A stretch of 64,000 nt of DNA from Rhodococcus rhodnii (GCA_000720375.1 JOAA01000024.1:62001-126000), one strand, 5' to 3'; positions 7,571 through 17,078 are shown, numbered from the stretch's first letter. Notes: generated from the sequence alone by a model not told the origin. Numbers and translations are program-made.

Positions 7571-8878
7571 ATGTCACTCTCGGAGGTGGCTGCTCCTGGT
7601 ATTTCGCGCACGCTGGAAGGCGTGCACGAAACCGACCACTATCAGCTGCTGCTCTTGGACGGACACACCGTCGCGGAACTGCACGACCGGGTGACGCGCC
7701 TGATCGACCTGGCCAGCGAACCGACGTGCGGCACACTTGACAACCTGGCCGTGAACCTGCGGCGCGCACTCGCGGATCGTCCTATGCGGACAGCCGTCGT
7801 CGCCGATTCGGCCGGCCAGGCCCGCGAACGCCTGACCAAGCTGGCTGCGGCGCTCCGCGATGACAACGCGACGACCATTGACGTCGCCAACGGGGTCTTC
7901 GCCGGTCGAGCGGACAGCAGGCCGGCCATCGGGTACCTGTTCCCCGGCCAGGGAGCCAACAACGACACCGAAGGCAGCGCACTGACGCGGCGCTTCGAAA
8001 CGGCACGAGACTTCTACCGGACCGTCACGATCCCGACGGCCGAGAACTTCTTGCCGCCCAGCGTCTTCCAGCAGCAGATCGTCGCGTCCTCCGTGGTCGG
8101 GCTGCGGGTCCTGAACACGCTCGGCATCGAGGCATCGATGGCGGCGGGCCACAGCCTCGGCGAGCTGACGGCGCTGCACTGGGCAGGCGCGATGAGCGAA
8201 TCCGCACTGCTCACCTTTGTCGCCGAGCGCGGCCAGATCGTGGCGCGTGCGTGCACGGGCACCGGCGCGATGATGGGAATCGCCGCGAGCCCTGACGAGG
8301 TCAAGCCGCTGCTGATCGACGAGCCGGTCGTCATCGTCGGCTACAACAACCCGGTTGAGACGGCCGTCGCCGGCCCGGCGGAAGCGGTTGCCCGCGTTCA
8401 GCAAGCCGCACTGGCAGCCTCGCTCAAGGCGGAACGAATGCCGGTCCGCGATGCGTTCCACTCCTCCGCGATGGCAGCAGCCGCGGATGGATTACGCGCC
8501 TACTTGGCGGGTATGGAGTTCGGTCCGCTTGACCGGCCGGTCGCTTCGACCGTGACGGGTGATGTCCTGCCGTCCGACACCGATCTTCGCGAACTGCTGG
8601 TCAGGCAGATCTGTGAGCCGGTCTGGTTCAGCCAGGCGGTAGAGCGGATGGCCAACGAGGTGAGCCTGCTCATCGAAGTCGGCCCCAGCGAGGCGCTCTC
8701 GTACCACGCCAGCCTGATCCGCCCCAACACTCCTGCCGTACCGCTGAGCACTGACAGCACCTCGTTGTACGGCGTGCTGTCCGTCGCAGCTGCTGCCTAC
8801 GTACTCGGCGCACCCGTCCGGCTCGACCGTCTGCACAGCGAGCTTATGAGCGAATCAGCAGCGAGCAGGCATGAGTGA
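7571..8878 (+). CDS. Discrete acyltransferase resembling an excised modular-PKS linker-AT unit (AT1)
   Basis: 435 residues. Residues ~23-110 resemble the KS-AT linker of modular PKSs (LLLLDGHTVAELHDRV, a conserved NLRRALADRPMRTAVVADS). Residues ~118-400 are a complete AT with FPGQGANN, the nucleophile elbow AGHSLGE (Ser195) and RDAFHS, whose AFH suggests malonyl rather than methylmalonyl preference. It ends with GAPVRLDRL as PKS ATs do. Codon 308 is TTA. It overlaps the carboxylase gene by eight bases, pairing acyl-CoA supply with acyl transfer. No clear ribosome binding site precedes the ATG; a GTG at 7622 is an alternative start. It is distinct from the FabD-like AT2 at 25 kb. Confidence 0.85.
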   Translation: MSLSEVAAPGISRTLEGVHETDHYQLLLLDGHTVAELHDRVTRLIDLASEPTCGTLDNLAVNLRRALADRPMRTAVVADSAGQARERLTKLAAALRDDNATTIDVANGVFAGRADSRPAIGYLFPGQGANNDTEGSALTRRFETARDFYRTVTIPTAENFLPPSVFQQQIVASSVVGLRVLNTLGIEASMAAGHSLGELTALHWAGAMSESALLTFVAERGQIVARACTGTGAMMGIAASPDEVKPLLIDEPVVIVGYNNPVETAVAGPAEAVARVQQAALAASLKAERMPVRDAFHSSAMAAAADGLRAYLAGMEFGPLDRPVASTVTGDVLPSDTDLRELLVRQICEPVWFSQAVERMANEVSLLIEVGPSEALSYHASLIRPNTPAVPLSTDSTSLYGVLSVAAAAYVLGAPVRLDRLHSELMSESAASRHE

Positions 8879-10457
8879 ACAGCTCGCCGACGCGGCGCCG
8901 GACGCCGTGCGGCACGCGGCGACGACCAGGGACCATGTCCGACGGCTGCGCGAGTTCCGCAAGCGGGCGCTGCGTGGCGACGAGCTGGCCACGGAACGGC
9001 AGCACGCCAAGGGAAAGCTGACCGCGCGGCAACGGCTCGAGCACCTGCTCGACAGCGGTTCCTTCACCGAGTTCGACCTGTTCCGCCGCCCTTCGCCCGG
9101 CTCACCTGTCCCGGCGTACTGCACCGACGGTGTCGTGACCGGCGCCGGAACTGTGCATGGCCGCAAGGTTTTCGTCGTCGCACAGGACTTCCGCATCCTG
9201 GGAGGCTCGCTCGGCGAGGCGCATGCCGCGAAGATCCACAAGGTGATGGATCTGGCCATCGCTGCCGGGGCGCCGCTGGTCGCGCTGCTGGACAGCGGTG
9301 GTGCGCGGATCCAGGAGGGTGTCACCGCGCTCGCCGGTTACGGCGGGATCTTCCGGCGCAATGTCCGCGCCTCCGGCGTGATCCCGCAGATCAGTGTCGT
9401 GCTGGGACCCTGTGCCGGTGGCGCGGCCTATTCACCCGCGCTGACCGATTTCACGTTCCTGGTCCGCAACATCTCGCACATGTTCGTGACCGGACCGGAC
9501 GTGATCAAGACCGTGACGGGCGAGTCGGTCACGCACGAGGAGCTGGGTGGAGCCCAGGTGCACGCGGCGACTTCCGGTGTCGCGAGCTTCGTCTCCGATG
9601 ACGAGGCGACCTGTCTCGACGACGTCCGGCACCTGATCTCCCTGCTGCCGTCCAACAGCCACGACCTGCCGCCGAGCTACGAAACCGACGATCCGGCAGA
9701 CCGGCGATGCCCCCGGCTGGTGGACATCGTGCCTGCCAGCCCGAAGGTCCCGTACGACGTCCGCGAGGTGATCGCGGAGATCGTCGACGACGCCGAGTTC
9801 ATGGAAGTCCACGAACACTGGGCGGAGAACCTGGTGTGCGTGCTGGCCCGGATGGGTGGCCGGACAGTCGGGATCCTGGCCAACCAACCGCTCGTCCGCG
9901 CGGGTGTCCTCGACATCGACACCTCCCAGAAGGGCGCCCGGTTCGTGCAGATGTGCGACGCGTTCAGCATCCCGCTGGTCACGCTCGTCGACGTGCCGGG
10001 GTTTCTGCCCGGAGTCGACCAGGAGCACGACGGGATCATCAGGCACGGAGCCAAACTCCTGTACGCCTATTGCAACGCCACTGTCCCCCGGGTGCAGGTG
10101 ATTCTCCGCAAGGCGTACGGCGGTGCGTACATCGCGATGGACTCGCGGTCCATCGGCGCGGACCTGTCCTTCGCTTGGCCCATCAACGAAATCGCCGTGA
10201 TGGGAGCCGAAGCCGCGGTCGGTGTCATCTACCGCAAGGAACTGGCCGCCGTGGACGACCCGGAGCAGCGCAGGTCACAGCTGATCGCCGAGTACACCGA
10301 AGAACTGATGCATCCGTACTACGCGTCCGAACGCGGCCTGGTCGACGACGTGATCGATCCCGCGGACACCCGCGTCGTCCTCATCAGGGCGCTGGAGCTG
10401 CTGAGCGACAAGCGACCGGAACTGATGCCGCGCAAGCACGGGAATCCCCCTGCGTAG
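8871..10457 (+). CDS. Acyl-CoA carboxylase beta subunit (carboxyltransferase)
   Basis: 528 residues, full length for PccB/AccD-type carboxyltransferases. Two crotonase-like halves are visible: GKLTARQRLEHLLDSGSF and LLDSGGARIQEG in the first, VPGFLPGVDQEHDGIIRHGA and YGGAYIAMDSR in the second. It transfers carboxyl from carboxybiotin to acetyl- or propionyl-CoA, giving malonyl- or methylmalonyl-CoA; the biotinylated alpha subunit must come from elsewhere. Coupled to AT1 by an ATGAGTGA overlap. In context it would supply extender malonyl-CoA and/or the methylmalonyl-CoA needed by the LnmK-like enzyme at 20-21 kb. Confidence 0.93.
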   Translation: MSEQLADAAPDAVRHAATTRDHVRRLREFRKRALRGDELATERQHAKGKLTARQRLEHLLDSGSFTEFDLFRRPSPGSPVPAYCTDGVVTGAGTVHGRKVFVVAQDFRILGGSLGEAHAAKIHKVMDLAIAAGAPLVALLDSGGARIQEGVTALAGYGGIFRRNVRASGVIPQISVVLGPCAGGAAYSPALTDFTFLVRNISHMFVTGPDVIKTVTGESVTHEELGGAQVHAATSGVASFVSDDEATCLDDVRHLISLLPSNSHDLPPSYETDDPADRRCPRLVDIVPASPKVPYDVREVIAEIVDDAEFMEVHEHWAENLVCVLARMGGRTVGILANQPLVRAGVLDIDTSQKGARFVQMCDAFSIPLVTLVDVPGFLPGVDQEHDGIIRHGAKLLYAYCNATVPRVQVILRKAYGGAYIAMDSRSIGADLSFAWPINEIAVMGAEAAVGVIYRKELAAVDDPEQRRSQLIAEYTEELMHPYYASERGLVDDVIDPADTRVVLIRALELLSDKRPELMPRKHGNPPA

Positions 10458-10531
10458 CGACCAGTTCTCGACTGGCCGTCAACCGGCGTGCCGGACATTG
10501 GACACCCACCTACTGCCACGAGGAGAGCGCG

Positions 10532-11308
10532 ATGCGCAAGGTCGTTTCGGCCGACGGCACGACGATCGCCTACGAGACGGCGGGCGATGGCCCGCCGATC
10601 GTCCTGCTCAACGGCGCGTTCCGCGACCACACGATCTTCGATCAGCTGGTCCCTGAGCTCACCTCGAAGTGCACCACCTACGCCTACGACCGCCGGGGCC
10701 GCGGGGAAAGCGGCGACTCCCCGGCCTACGCGATCGACCGGGAGATCGAGGATCTCGCCGCGGTGATCGAGGAGGCGGGCGGTCAGGCGGTGGTGTTCGC
10801 CGGCTCCCTTGGCGCGAACCTGGCGCTCGAGGCGGCGATGCGTGGCCTTCCGATCACCAAACTGGCGCTGCACGAGCCGTACTACCGGGTCGAGGGCTTT
10901 CCGAAACCGCCGAGCGACTTCATGGACAGGCTCAAGGCCCTGCTCGCCGACGACGACCGGGACGAGGCCGCGGCGCTCTGGCTCGCCGAGCTGATGGACC
11001 TCTCCAGTGAGACGATCGAGCAGTGGCGGCAAGGTCCAATGTGGCCGATGAACGTGGCGAACGCGCACACTCTCGTGTACGACACCACCCTCTGCGGCGA
11101 CTACACCATCCCGAGCAAACGTTTGGCTGAGTTGCGGACGCCGTGCCTGGTCCTCAACAGCGACGGCACCTCCGACTGGTTCCGTGCCGCGGCGAGGGCC
11201 ACCGCGACCGTGCTGCCCAACGGATGGGGCATGGAGTTGCCCGGTTCCTTCCACCGGATCGAGATGGACATCCTCGGCCGGGTCCTCGCCGGGTTCGCCA
11301 CCACCTGA
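10532..11308 (+). CDS. Alpha/beta hydrolase
   Basis: 258 residues from the ATG at 10532 (GAGGAGAG upstream). Typical small alpha/beta-hydrolase: oxyanion region VLLNGAFRDH, DRRGRGES near residue 55, nucleophile elbow FAGSLGAN (Ser92), an acid region LNSDGTSD and a C-terminal His in GSFHRIEMD. It resembles cytosolic esterases and hydrolases of the haloperoxidase-like group found in polyketide clusters. The substrate is unknown; offloading or deacylation in the surrounding pathway are possibilities. Same direction as the carboxylase, 74 bases downstream. Confidence 0.85.
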   Translation: MRKVVSADGTTIAYETAGDGPPIVLLNGAFRDHTIFDQLVPELTSKCTTYAYDRRGRGESGDSPAYAIDREIEDLAAVIEEAGGQAVVFAGSLGANLALEAAMRGLPITKLALHEPYYRVEGFPKPPSDFMDRLKALLADDDRDEAAALWLAELMDLSSETIEQWRQGPMWPMNVANAHTLVYDTTLCGDYTIPSKRLAELRTPCLVLNSDGTSDWFRAAARATATVLPNGWGMELPGSFHRIEMDILGRVLAGFATT

Positions 11309-11341
11309 TCCACCGACTGTCTCAAGTGGAGGAATGCTCGC

Positions 11342-11575
11342 ATGGCATGGCCGCGGTTCGTCTCCGCGATGCGGTACCTGCTGGACTGTGTCCGTGAAGG
11401 ACTGATGTGTCTGGGCCAGTGCATTGGCCCGTCATTCGACATAAGCGCCACTGCCCCGGCCGAGACGACGCGTGCGAAGCGCGAAGCCGAGCCAGAGCCG
11501 CAGCAGCCGGCCGCGAAGCCGTTGACGGAGGCCGAACACGCCGAGTGGACGGCTTTGGTGAAGCGTCTCGGGTAA
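11342..11575 (+). CDS. Small hypothetical protein (77 residues)
   Basis: ATG at 11342, with GGAGG about nine bases upstream, encodes 77 residues. The N-terminal ~28 are amphipathic or hydrophobic with two Cys (LLDCVREGLMCLGQCIG spans three Cys in total). A Pro/Ala/Glu-rich linker follows, then a charged C-terminus LTEAEHAEWTALVKRLG. It is the last gene before a strong bidirectional terminator, so it belongs to the AT1-carboxylase-hydrolase unit. It does not match the epsilon subunits that accompany actinobacterial acyl-CoA carboxylases well enough to be called one. Confidence 0.55.
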   Translation: MAWPRFVSAMRYLLDCVREGLMCLGQCIGPSFDISATAPAETTRAKREAEPEPQQPAAKPLTEAEHAEWTALVKRLG

Positions 11576-11585
11576 GGGAGACAAG

Positions 11586-11623
11586 AAAAGAGGCCGCACC
11601 CGGATCCGGGTGCGGCCTCTTTT
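11586..11623. terminator. Perfect 38-base palindromic bidirectional terminator
   Basis: A fully self-complementary 38-base sequence with A and T runs at its ends, between the convergent 77-residue gene and cysNC. Confidence 0.92.
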
Positions 11624-11625
11624 CG

Positions 11626-13470
11626 CTAGCCGAGCCAGTCGAGCAGGATCCCCGCCTGGGCGACCGGGTCGCCGTCGGTGGGCCGCAGGACGACCTCCGG
11701 GCTGTGCGGGGCCTCGTACGGATCGTCGACACCGGTGAACCCGGTGATCTCGCCCGCTCGCGCCTTGGCATAGAGGCCCTTGGGATCGCGCCGCGCACAA
11801 ACCTCGATCGGCGTGTCGACGAACACCTCGACGAACCGAAGTCCCGCGTCCTGGTGAATCCGGCGGGCCAGGTCCCGGTCCTCGCGGTACGGGCTGATCA
11901 GCGACACCACCGCGATCACACCGGCGTCGGCGAACAACTTGGCGACCTCGCCGACGCGGCGGACGTTCTCCTTACGGTCCCCCATGGCGAATCCGAGGCC
12001 GGCGTTGAGACCGTGTCGCAGGTTGTCGCCGTCGAGCAGGTATGCCGGGCGCCCGGACGCGACGAGCCGGCGTTCCAGCTCCGCGCCGATGGTCGACTTC
12101 CCGGACGCGGAAAGTCCGGTCAGCCACACGGTCATCCCTTGTGTGGCGCGCTGTTCACGGGTGCAGGTGGTGGTGTGCCACACGACATTCGGAGCGGTGA
12201 CCGCGGGTCCGATGATCATACCTGCGGCGACCGTGTTGTTGGTGAGTTCGTCGACCAGCACGAAGCTGCCAGTGTCCCGGTTGCGGCGGTAGGGGTCGAA
12301 CAGCAGCGGCGGCTGGGTGTGCAGCCGGATCCGGCCGATCTCGTTCAGCCCCAACGAAGTGGCGTCCTCGTCACGGTGCAGCGTGTTCACGTTGAGCCGG
12401 TACTCGAGCCCGCGCACGGTGGCCCGGACGGACCGCGTGGTGTGCTGCAGGGTGTAGCGACCGTCCGGTTTGAGCTCGGCGCCCTCGGCCATCCAGCAGA
12501 CCATTGCGTCCACATCGGACCCGACGTGCGGCCGGTTGCCCGGGCGGCACAACAGATCGCCGCGCACGATGTCTATCTCGTCGGCCAGCTCGATGGTGAC
12601 CGCCTGCCCGGCGAACGCCTCGGCGATCTCGGTACCGCCGGGACCCCAGATCGCCCGGACCTTCGTGGTGAACCCGGACGGCAGCACCGCGACCTCGTCC
12701 CCCGGCTTGAAGACCCCGCCGGCGATGGTGCCGCCGTAACCGCGGAAGCCTTGTTTGTCGTCGACGTCCCTGCCGTGCGCGCGGATGACGTACTGCACCG
12801 GGAAACGCGCGTCGATCAGGTTGCGGTCCGAGGCGACGTGCACGTTCTCCAGCTGGTGCAGCAGCGTTCTGCCTTCGTACCACGGCATTTCCGCGCTGCG
12901 GTTGACGACGTTGCAGCCGTTGAGCGCCGACATCGGCACGAAGGTGATGTCCTGGATCTCGAGCTTCATCGCGAATCTGCGGAACTCCTCGCAGATCTCG
13001 TCGAACCGCTCCTGCGCGTAGCAGACCAGGTCCATCTTGTTCACGCACACGACCACGTGCGGCACTCCGAGCAGACTGGCCAGGAACGCGTGCCTGCGGG
13101 ACTGCTCGACGACGCCCTTCTCGGCGTCGATGAGGATCAGCGCGACGTCCGCTGTGGAGGCACCGGTGACCATGTTGCGGGTGTACTGGATGTGGCCAGG
13201 GGTGTCGGCGATGACGAACTTCCGCCGTGGCGTCGCGAAGTAGCGGTAGGCCACGTCGATCGTGATGCCCTGCTCACGCTCGGCCCGCAGGCCGTCGGTG
13301 AGCAACGCGAGGTCAGTGCCCGCGTAGCCGCGCTGGGCCGAGGTCTGCGCGATCGCCGCGAAGTGGTCCTCGTAGATCGCCTTGGAGTCGAACAGCAGCC
13401 GCCCGATCAGCGTCGACTTGCCATCGTCCACACTGCCCGCAGTGGCCAGCCGCAACAGGGTGCTGGGCAT
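11626..13470 (-). CDS. cysNC: Sulfate adenylyltransferase subunit 1 / adenylylsulfate kinase fusion
   Basis: 614 residues from the ATG at 13470, which overlaps the stop of cysD (TGATG). Residues 1-~430 are the EF-Tu-like GTPase subunit of ATP sulfurylase ([10 protein letters not shown]-loop, DTPGH, NKMDL). Residues ~440-614 are APS kinase ([10 protein letters not shown]-loop, [33 protein letters not shown]). With CysD it turns sulfate plus ATP and GTP into APS and then PAPS, the sulfuryl donor. The fused form (NodQ-like) is typical where PAPS is made for sulfotransferases; a sulfotransferase gene lies at 48.7 kb. Confidence 0.96.
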   Translation of the reverse strand: MPSTLLRLATAGSVDDGKSTLIGRLLFDSKAIYEDHFAAIAQTSAQRGYAGTDLALLTDGLRAEREQGITIDVAYRYFATPRRKFVIADTPGHIQYTRNMVTGASTADVALILIDAEKGVVEQSRRHAFLASLLGVPHVVVCVNKMDLVCYAQERFDEICEEFRRFAMKLEIQDITFVPMSALNGCNVVNRSAEMPWYEGRTLLHQLENVHVASDRNLIDARFPVQYVIRAHGRDVDDKQGFRGYGGTIAGGVFKPGDEVAVLPSGFTTKVRAIWGPGGTEIAEAFAGQAVTIELADEIDIVRGDLLCRPGNRPHVGSDVDAMVCWMAEGAELKPDGRYTLQHTTRSVRATVRGLEYRLNVNTLHRDEDATSLGLNEIGRIRLHTQPPLLFDPYRRNRDTGSFVLVDELTNNTVAAGMIIGPAVTAPNVVWHTTTCTREQRATQGMTVWLTGLSASGKSTIGAELERRLVASGRPAYLLDGDNLRHGLNAGLGFAMGDRKENVRRVGEVAKLFADAGVIAVVSLISPYREDRDLARRIHQDAGLRFVEVFVDTPIEVCARRDPKGLYAKARAGEITGFTGVDDPYEAPHSPEVVLRPTDGDPVAQAGILLDWLG

Positions 13471-14390
13471 CAGAAATACCCCTCCTTCTTCCTGTCTTCC
13501 ATGCCCGTGTCGGAGATCCGGTCGTCGGCACGCGTGGCGCCCCGCTCGCTGAGCCGGGTGGCGGCGACCTCGACCACGACCTGCTCGGGCGTGGCGGCCG
13601 TGGACTCGACGCACCCCGTGCAGGTGGCGTCTCCGACGGTGCGGAAACGGACGGTCGCGGTGAACGGCTCCTCCTTGGGCAACGGCTGGAGGAACCGCGT
13701 GTTGGCCAGCAGCATGCCGTCGCGGCTGACCACTTCGCGTTCGTGTGCGTAGTACAGCGACGGCAGTTCGATGCCCTCGGCCTCGATGTACGTCCAGATA
13801 TCCAGCTCGGTCCAGTTGGAGAGCGGGAAAACCCGGATGTGCTCGCCTTTGCGGTGCCGTCCGTTGTACAGCCGCCACAGCTCGGGGCGCTGGTTGCGCG
13901 GATCCCACTGGCCGAACTCGTCACGCAGGCTGAAAACCCGTTCCTTGGCACGGGCTTTCTCCTCGTCGCGCCGGGCACCGCCGAACACCGCGTCGAATCC
14001 GTGCTCGGTGATCGTGCGCAGCAACGTGGTGGTCTGCAACCGGTTACGGCCGGCCCGCGGATCCTCGACGACCCGGCCCGCGTCGATGTCGTCCTGCACG
14101 TGGCCGACGACCAGCCGCACGCCAAGCCGCTCGACGACGCGGTCGCGGAAGGCGATGACCTCGTCGAAGTTGTGTCCGGTGTTTATGTGGACCAAAGGGA
14201 AGGGCAGCGGCGCCGGCCAGAACGCCTTGGCCGCCGCGTGCAGCATGACCACGGAGTCCTTGCCGCCGGAGAACAGCAACGCGGGCTTGGCGGATGTCGC
14301 CGCCACCTCGCGGAAGACGTGCACCGCCTCGGCCTCCAGCGCCTGCGGATGCGTCAGCTCGTAGGCGGTCGGCAACGCCAGCCCAGCCAT
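13470..14390 (-). CDS. cysD: Sulfate adenylyltransferase subunit 2
   Basis: 306 residues, full length. The PP-loop [13 protein letters not shown] near residue 40 and [15 protein letters not shown] and [12 protein letters not shown] are diagnostic of CysD, the AMP-forming subunit of ATP sulfurylase. It is translationally coupled to cysNC. No APS/PAPS reductase or sulfite reductase genes follow, which argues for dedicated PAPS supply rather than cysteine biosynthesis. Confidence 0.96.
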   Translation of the reverse strand: MAGLALPTAYELTHPQALEAEAVHVFREVAATSAKPALLFSGGKDSVVMLHAAAKAFWPAPLPFPLVHINTGHNFDEVIAFRDRVVERLGVRLVVGHVQDDIDAGRVVEDPRAGRNRLQTTTLLRTITEHGFDAVFGGARRDEEKARAKERVFSLRDEFGQWDPRNQRPELWRLYNGRHRKGEHIRVFPLSNWTELDIWTYIEAEGIELPSLYYAHEREVVSRDGMLLANTRFLQPLPKEEPFTATVRFRTVGDATCTGCVESTAATPEQVVVEVAATRLSERGATRADDRISDTGMEDRKKEGYF

Positions 14391-15167
14391 CGATCGGGTC
14401 CTTTCGTCGTCACGGACCTACGGCACACGATGCCCATTCGGCCGCCCGAAAGTGCTCGGTCGGCACGGGAGAAGTCCCCAGAACGCCGTGCCTGAATCTC
14501 TGATTTCGCCCCGCAGGTCGGGCGCTGGAAGCAATCCGCCATCGGCGGCCGCGTCGTTGTGGCGCCGAGTCTAGCCGGAAGTCGGACCGATCGCGGCCGT
14601 CGAGAAGAACGGCGCCGCCTTTTCTTTGGTCACGAAACATGATCAAGGCGGCTGTCGGAGTTCGTGGGTAATCGCCGTTCTTCGAGCCGATCCGCCAAAC
14701 GGCGGGCGCCGGTAAGTGCTTAGCGCCTGCAACGGTCCGATCACTGAACCGATCAACGGATAATGTGTGGGATTTTCACTACTCGGCCTCGGCCATCGAC
14801 CGCCCTTGCTCCCCGCCCACCAGCACACATCCCGGAGTGGCGCAATACTTTTCGACCCTCCTAAACCTGAGGTTGAGTTCCCGCCGGTTGATGTGCACAC
14901 CCGTAACCGGTTCCCGCACCGCGTGGGCGGACAGATGGTCTAGACCTTTACAGAATGTCCGGCGAGGTCTTCCGTTTGCCGGTACAGTGGGCGGCGATGA
15001 CCAAGCTGGGGGCTGCGCGGTGGCTCGGTAGGCGGGTCAATTGGTCCGCAACGAGCAGAACAGGCGTGGTCGATTAAATCCACGTTTCTTTTCTAATAGT
15101 TGAAATGTGAGTCGTCCAATGGGCATGCTCTGCGGATGTAGCCACCGCGAACAAAGGGGGATTATCG
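14391..15167. other. Divergent intergenic region between cysD and the SARP gene; no gene seen
   Basis: About 780 bases, lower in GC than its surroundings toward the SARP start. It separates divergent genes and must hold both promoters. Short frames on either strand lack family features and ribosome binding sites. I see no structured RNA I can name. Confidence 0.5.
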
Positions 15168-16025
15168 GTGAGCGTTGATCCCAAACCACTGAGCGTCGGG
15201 TTGCTCGGCCCGCTGTCTCTGCGGCTCAACCAGACACCTGTCACAACCAGTGCACCCAAGCAACGTCAGGTGGTGACTCTGCTCGCGCTGTACGCGGGCC
15301 GGGTCGTCACCGGGCCGACGCTTGTCGAGGAACTTTGGGGGGACCGGCCGCCGCGTAGCTACGCGACGACGTTACAGACCTACATTTTACAGCTGCGCAA
15401 CGCTTTGGCGGCCGCTGATCCGGGAAACCCGGGCGCACGGCAGATACTCAGCACCCGGCACAGCGGCTACCTGCTCCAGGAAGACTCGTGCCAGACGGAC
15501 ATCGAAGTGTTCGACCGGCACGTGTCCGCCGGTCGAGCGGCCGCCGAAGTGGGCAACCACCTCCTCGCCTCGGAAGAGCTCAGCCGCGCGCTGAAGCTCT
15601 GGCGCGGCCCGACACTGGTGGACGTGCCGATGGGTCGTCTGCTCGAAATCGAGGCTGCCTCGCTGGAGGAACGCTGGCTGGGAGCGCTGGAAAGGCGGAT
15701 CGAAGCCGATCTGGCCCTCGGCAGGCACGCCGACCTGTTGGGTGAGCTGACCCTCCTGGTGGGCAACAACCCGATGAACGAGAACCTGTGCGCCTTCCTG
15801 ATGACCGCCCTGTACCGGACGGGACACGTCGCGCGCTCGCTGCAGGCGTTCCACCGCATGCGGTCGGTGCTGAACCAGGAACTGGGCGTCGAGCCTTGCC
15901 CGAGACTGCAGCGCCTGCAGGCACTCATCCTGTCAGCGGATCCCATCCTTGAGACAGGACCCGTGCCGTGGCCTCGTAATCGGGAGCGCGCCTCGAACAG
16001 CCCGGCGTACAACAGCACCACCTGA
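15168..16025 (+). CDS. SARP-family pathway activator
   Basis: 285 residues from the GTG at 15168 (AAAGGGGGATT upstream). Residues ~8-100 form the OmpR-like winged helix (VGLLGPLSLRLNQTPV, KQRQVVTLLALYAGRVV, LVEELWGDRPP). Residues ~110-260 are the bacterial transcriptional activation domain (FDRHVSAGRAA, LYRTGHVARSLQAFHRMR, LGVEPCPRLQRL). SARPs bind direct heptamer repeats upstream of type II PKS genes and recruit RNA polymerase. Codons 69 and 74 are both TTA, so expression should depend on the rare leucyl-tRNA (bldA). The 39-base element shared by the ACP1 and KS-alpha upstream regions is a candidate target. Confidence 0.95.
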   Translation: MSVDPKPLSVGLLGPLSLRLNQTPVTTSAPKQRQVVTLLALYAGRVVTGPTLVEELWGDRPPRSYATTLQTYILQLRNALAAADPGNPGARQILSTRHSGYLLQEDSCQTDIEVFDRHVSAGRAAAEVGNHLLASEELSRALKLWRGPTLVDVPMGRLLEIEAASLEERWLGALERRIEADLALGRHADLLGELTLLVGNNPMNENLCAFLMTALYRTGHVARSLQAFHRMRSVLNQELGVEPCPRLQRLQALILSADPILETGPVPWPRNRERASNSPAYNSTT

Positions 16026-16089
16026 TCACTTGTCAGCTCGTTGGCCTGAGGGATGCGCACTGGGGACAGGCGCTGCCGTCAATCGCGAG

Positions 16090-16109
16090 GGCCCCTGCGG
16101 GGAGGGGCC
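16090..16109. terminator. Possible weak hairpin between SARP and Rieske genes
   Basis: GGCCCCT (16090-16096) pairs with AGGGGCC (16103-16109) across a six-base loop, in the gap between the convergent SARP and ferredoxin genes. The stem is short, so this is tentative. Confidence 0.35.
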
Positions 16110-16183
16110 ACAGATCAAACAGCTCAGACAGATCAGTGCGTGCTGATCGCGGCGCTCAAGCGCGCCAAGGTATCGGTGTGCGC

Positions 16184-16501
16184 TCAGCCTTCGGGCTCGA
16201 GCGAGACGTAGACGTCGCCGTCCTGGACCTTCACCCGATAGGTGTCGATCGGCTGGAAGGCAGGCGGGTTGGTCGGCTTGCCGGTACGCAGGTCGAAACA
16301 GGATCCGTGCATCCAGCACTCGATGGTGTCGTCCACGATCTCCCCCTCGGACAGGGAAACCTCCGCGTGCGAGCAGATGTCGCTCACCGCGTACAGGTTC
16401 TCGCCGCTGCGCACCACGGCGACCGGGGTGTCGTCGACCCGCACCGCGATCGCACCGGCCTTCGGCACTTCCCCGTAGGCGCACACCTTCACGAAACTCA
16501 T
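16184..16501 (-). CDS. Rieske-type [2Fe-2S] ferredoxin
   Basis: 105 residues from the ATG at 16501. A single Rieske domain with the Cys-X-His...Cys-X2-His pattern: DICSHAEVSLSEG and IECWMHGSCFDLRTG. The size matches the ferredoxin component of non-haem dioxygenase or P450 systems (NirD/BphF-like). It would pass electrons to an oxygenase or dehydratase. In this cluster the E1-type 3-dehydrase, the diiron-like protein and other redox enzymes are possible partners, but none is adjacent. Confidence 0.92.
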   Translation of the reverse strand: MSFVKVCAYGEVPKAGAIAVRVDDTPVAVVRSGENLYAVSDICSHAEVSLSEGEIVDDTIECWMHGSCFDLRTGKPTNPPAFQPIDTYRVKVQDGDVYVSLEPEG

Positions 16502-16670
16502 CGTCTCGAGGTCCCCTTCGTCGCCACTGGTGAGGCCCGCTGCCCCACGTTGCCCGTACACCACCCATAGTGGAGACTCGCGTGGCCTGACGGCATCTTC
16601 GACGGTGCCGTGCCAGACCGATCAGGAATCGAGAAGCGTCGGGCACGCGGCCGCGGCTAGCGTGACCGGC

Positions 16671-17078
16671 ATGAACATCACCATTCACCAGACCTTCTTG
16701 CCGCACACCGATCCTGAGGCCTCACTGGCCTTCTACCGCGACACTCTCGGCTTCGAGGTCCGCAACGATGTCGGCTACGAGGGGATGCGGTGGATCACGG
16801 TGGGCCCTGCCAACCAGCCGAGCACGTCCATCGTCCTGACGCCGCCCGCTGCCGACCCCAGCGTCACCGAAGAGGAACGCAAGATCATCAGCGACATGAT
16901 GACCAAGGGCACCTACGCAGGCGTCAACCTGGCCACCGACGACCTCGACGGCCTCTTCGAGAAGCTGCAGGCGAGCGTCGAGGTCGTGCAGGAGCCGACC
17001 GACCAGCCGTACGGGATCCGTGACTGTGCCTTCCGCGACCCTTCCGGCAACATGATCCGGATCCAGCAAACGCCCTGA
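16671..17078 (+). CDS. VOC-family (glyoxalase/bleomycin-resistance fold) protein
   Basis: 135 residues from the ATG at 16671. A single vicinal-oxygen-chelate domain: PHTDPEASLAFYRDTLGFEV at the start, YAGVNLATDDLDGLFEKLQ and FRDPSGNMIRIQQ at the end. Members are metal-dependent lyases, isomerases and dioxygenases, or drug-binding resistance proteins. The first gene of a two-gene VOC unit 60 bases apart. The role could be binding or rearranging a quinone intermediate, or self-protection; the sequence alone does not decide. Confidence 0.88.
   Translation: MNITIHQTFLPHTDPEASLAFYRDTLGFEVRNDVGYEGMRWITVGPANQPSTSIVLTPPAADPSVTEEERKIISDMMTKGTYAGVNLATDDLDGLFEKLQASVEVVQEPTDQPYGIRDCAFRDPSGNMIRIQQTP

Noticed and set aside
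9707..10531. Upstream extension of the alpha/beta hydrolase frame into the carboxylase gene
   Set aside because: The extension is an Arg/Gly-rich shadow of the carboxylase in another frame; the hydrolase fold begins at the ATG at 10532 with a good ribosome binding site.
11342..11575. 77-residue protein as the epsilon subunit of the acyl-CoA carboxylase
   Set aside because: It lies near the beta-subunit gene but lacks the conserved N-terminal and C-terminal sequence I would expect of AccE/PccE proteins, and a hydrolase gene intervenes.
13471..13908. Upstream extension of cysNC into cysD
   Set aside because: The homologous N-terminus begins at the ATG at 13470, overlapping the cysD stop; the extension is shadow translation.
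14391..15167. Riboswitch or other structured RNA upstream of cysD
   Set aside because: I could not find a recognisable conserved core or a convincing long-range pairing by eye; a covariance search would be needed.
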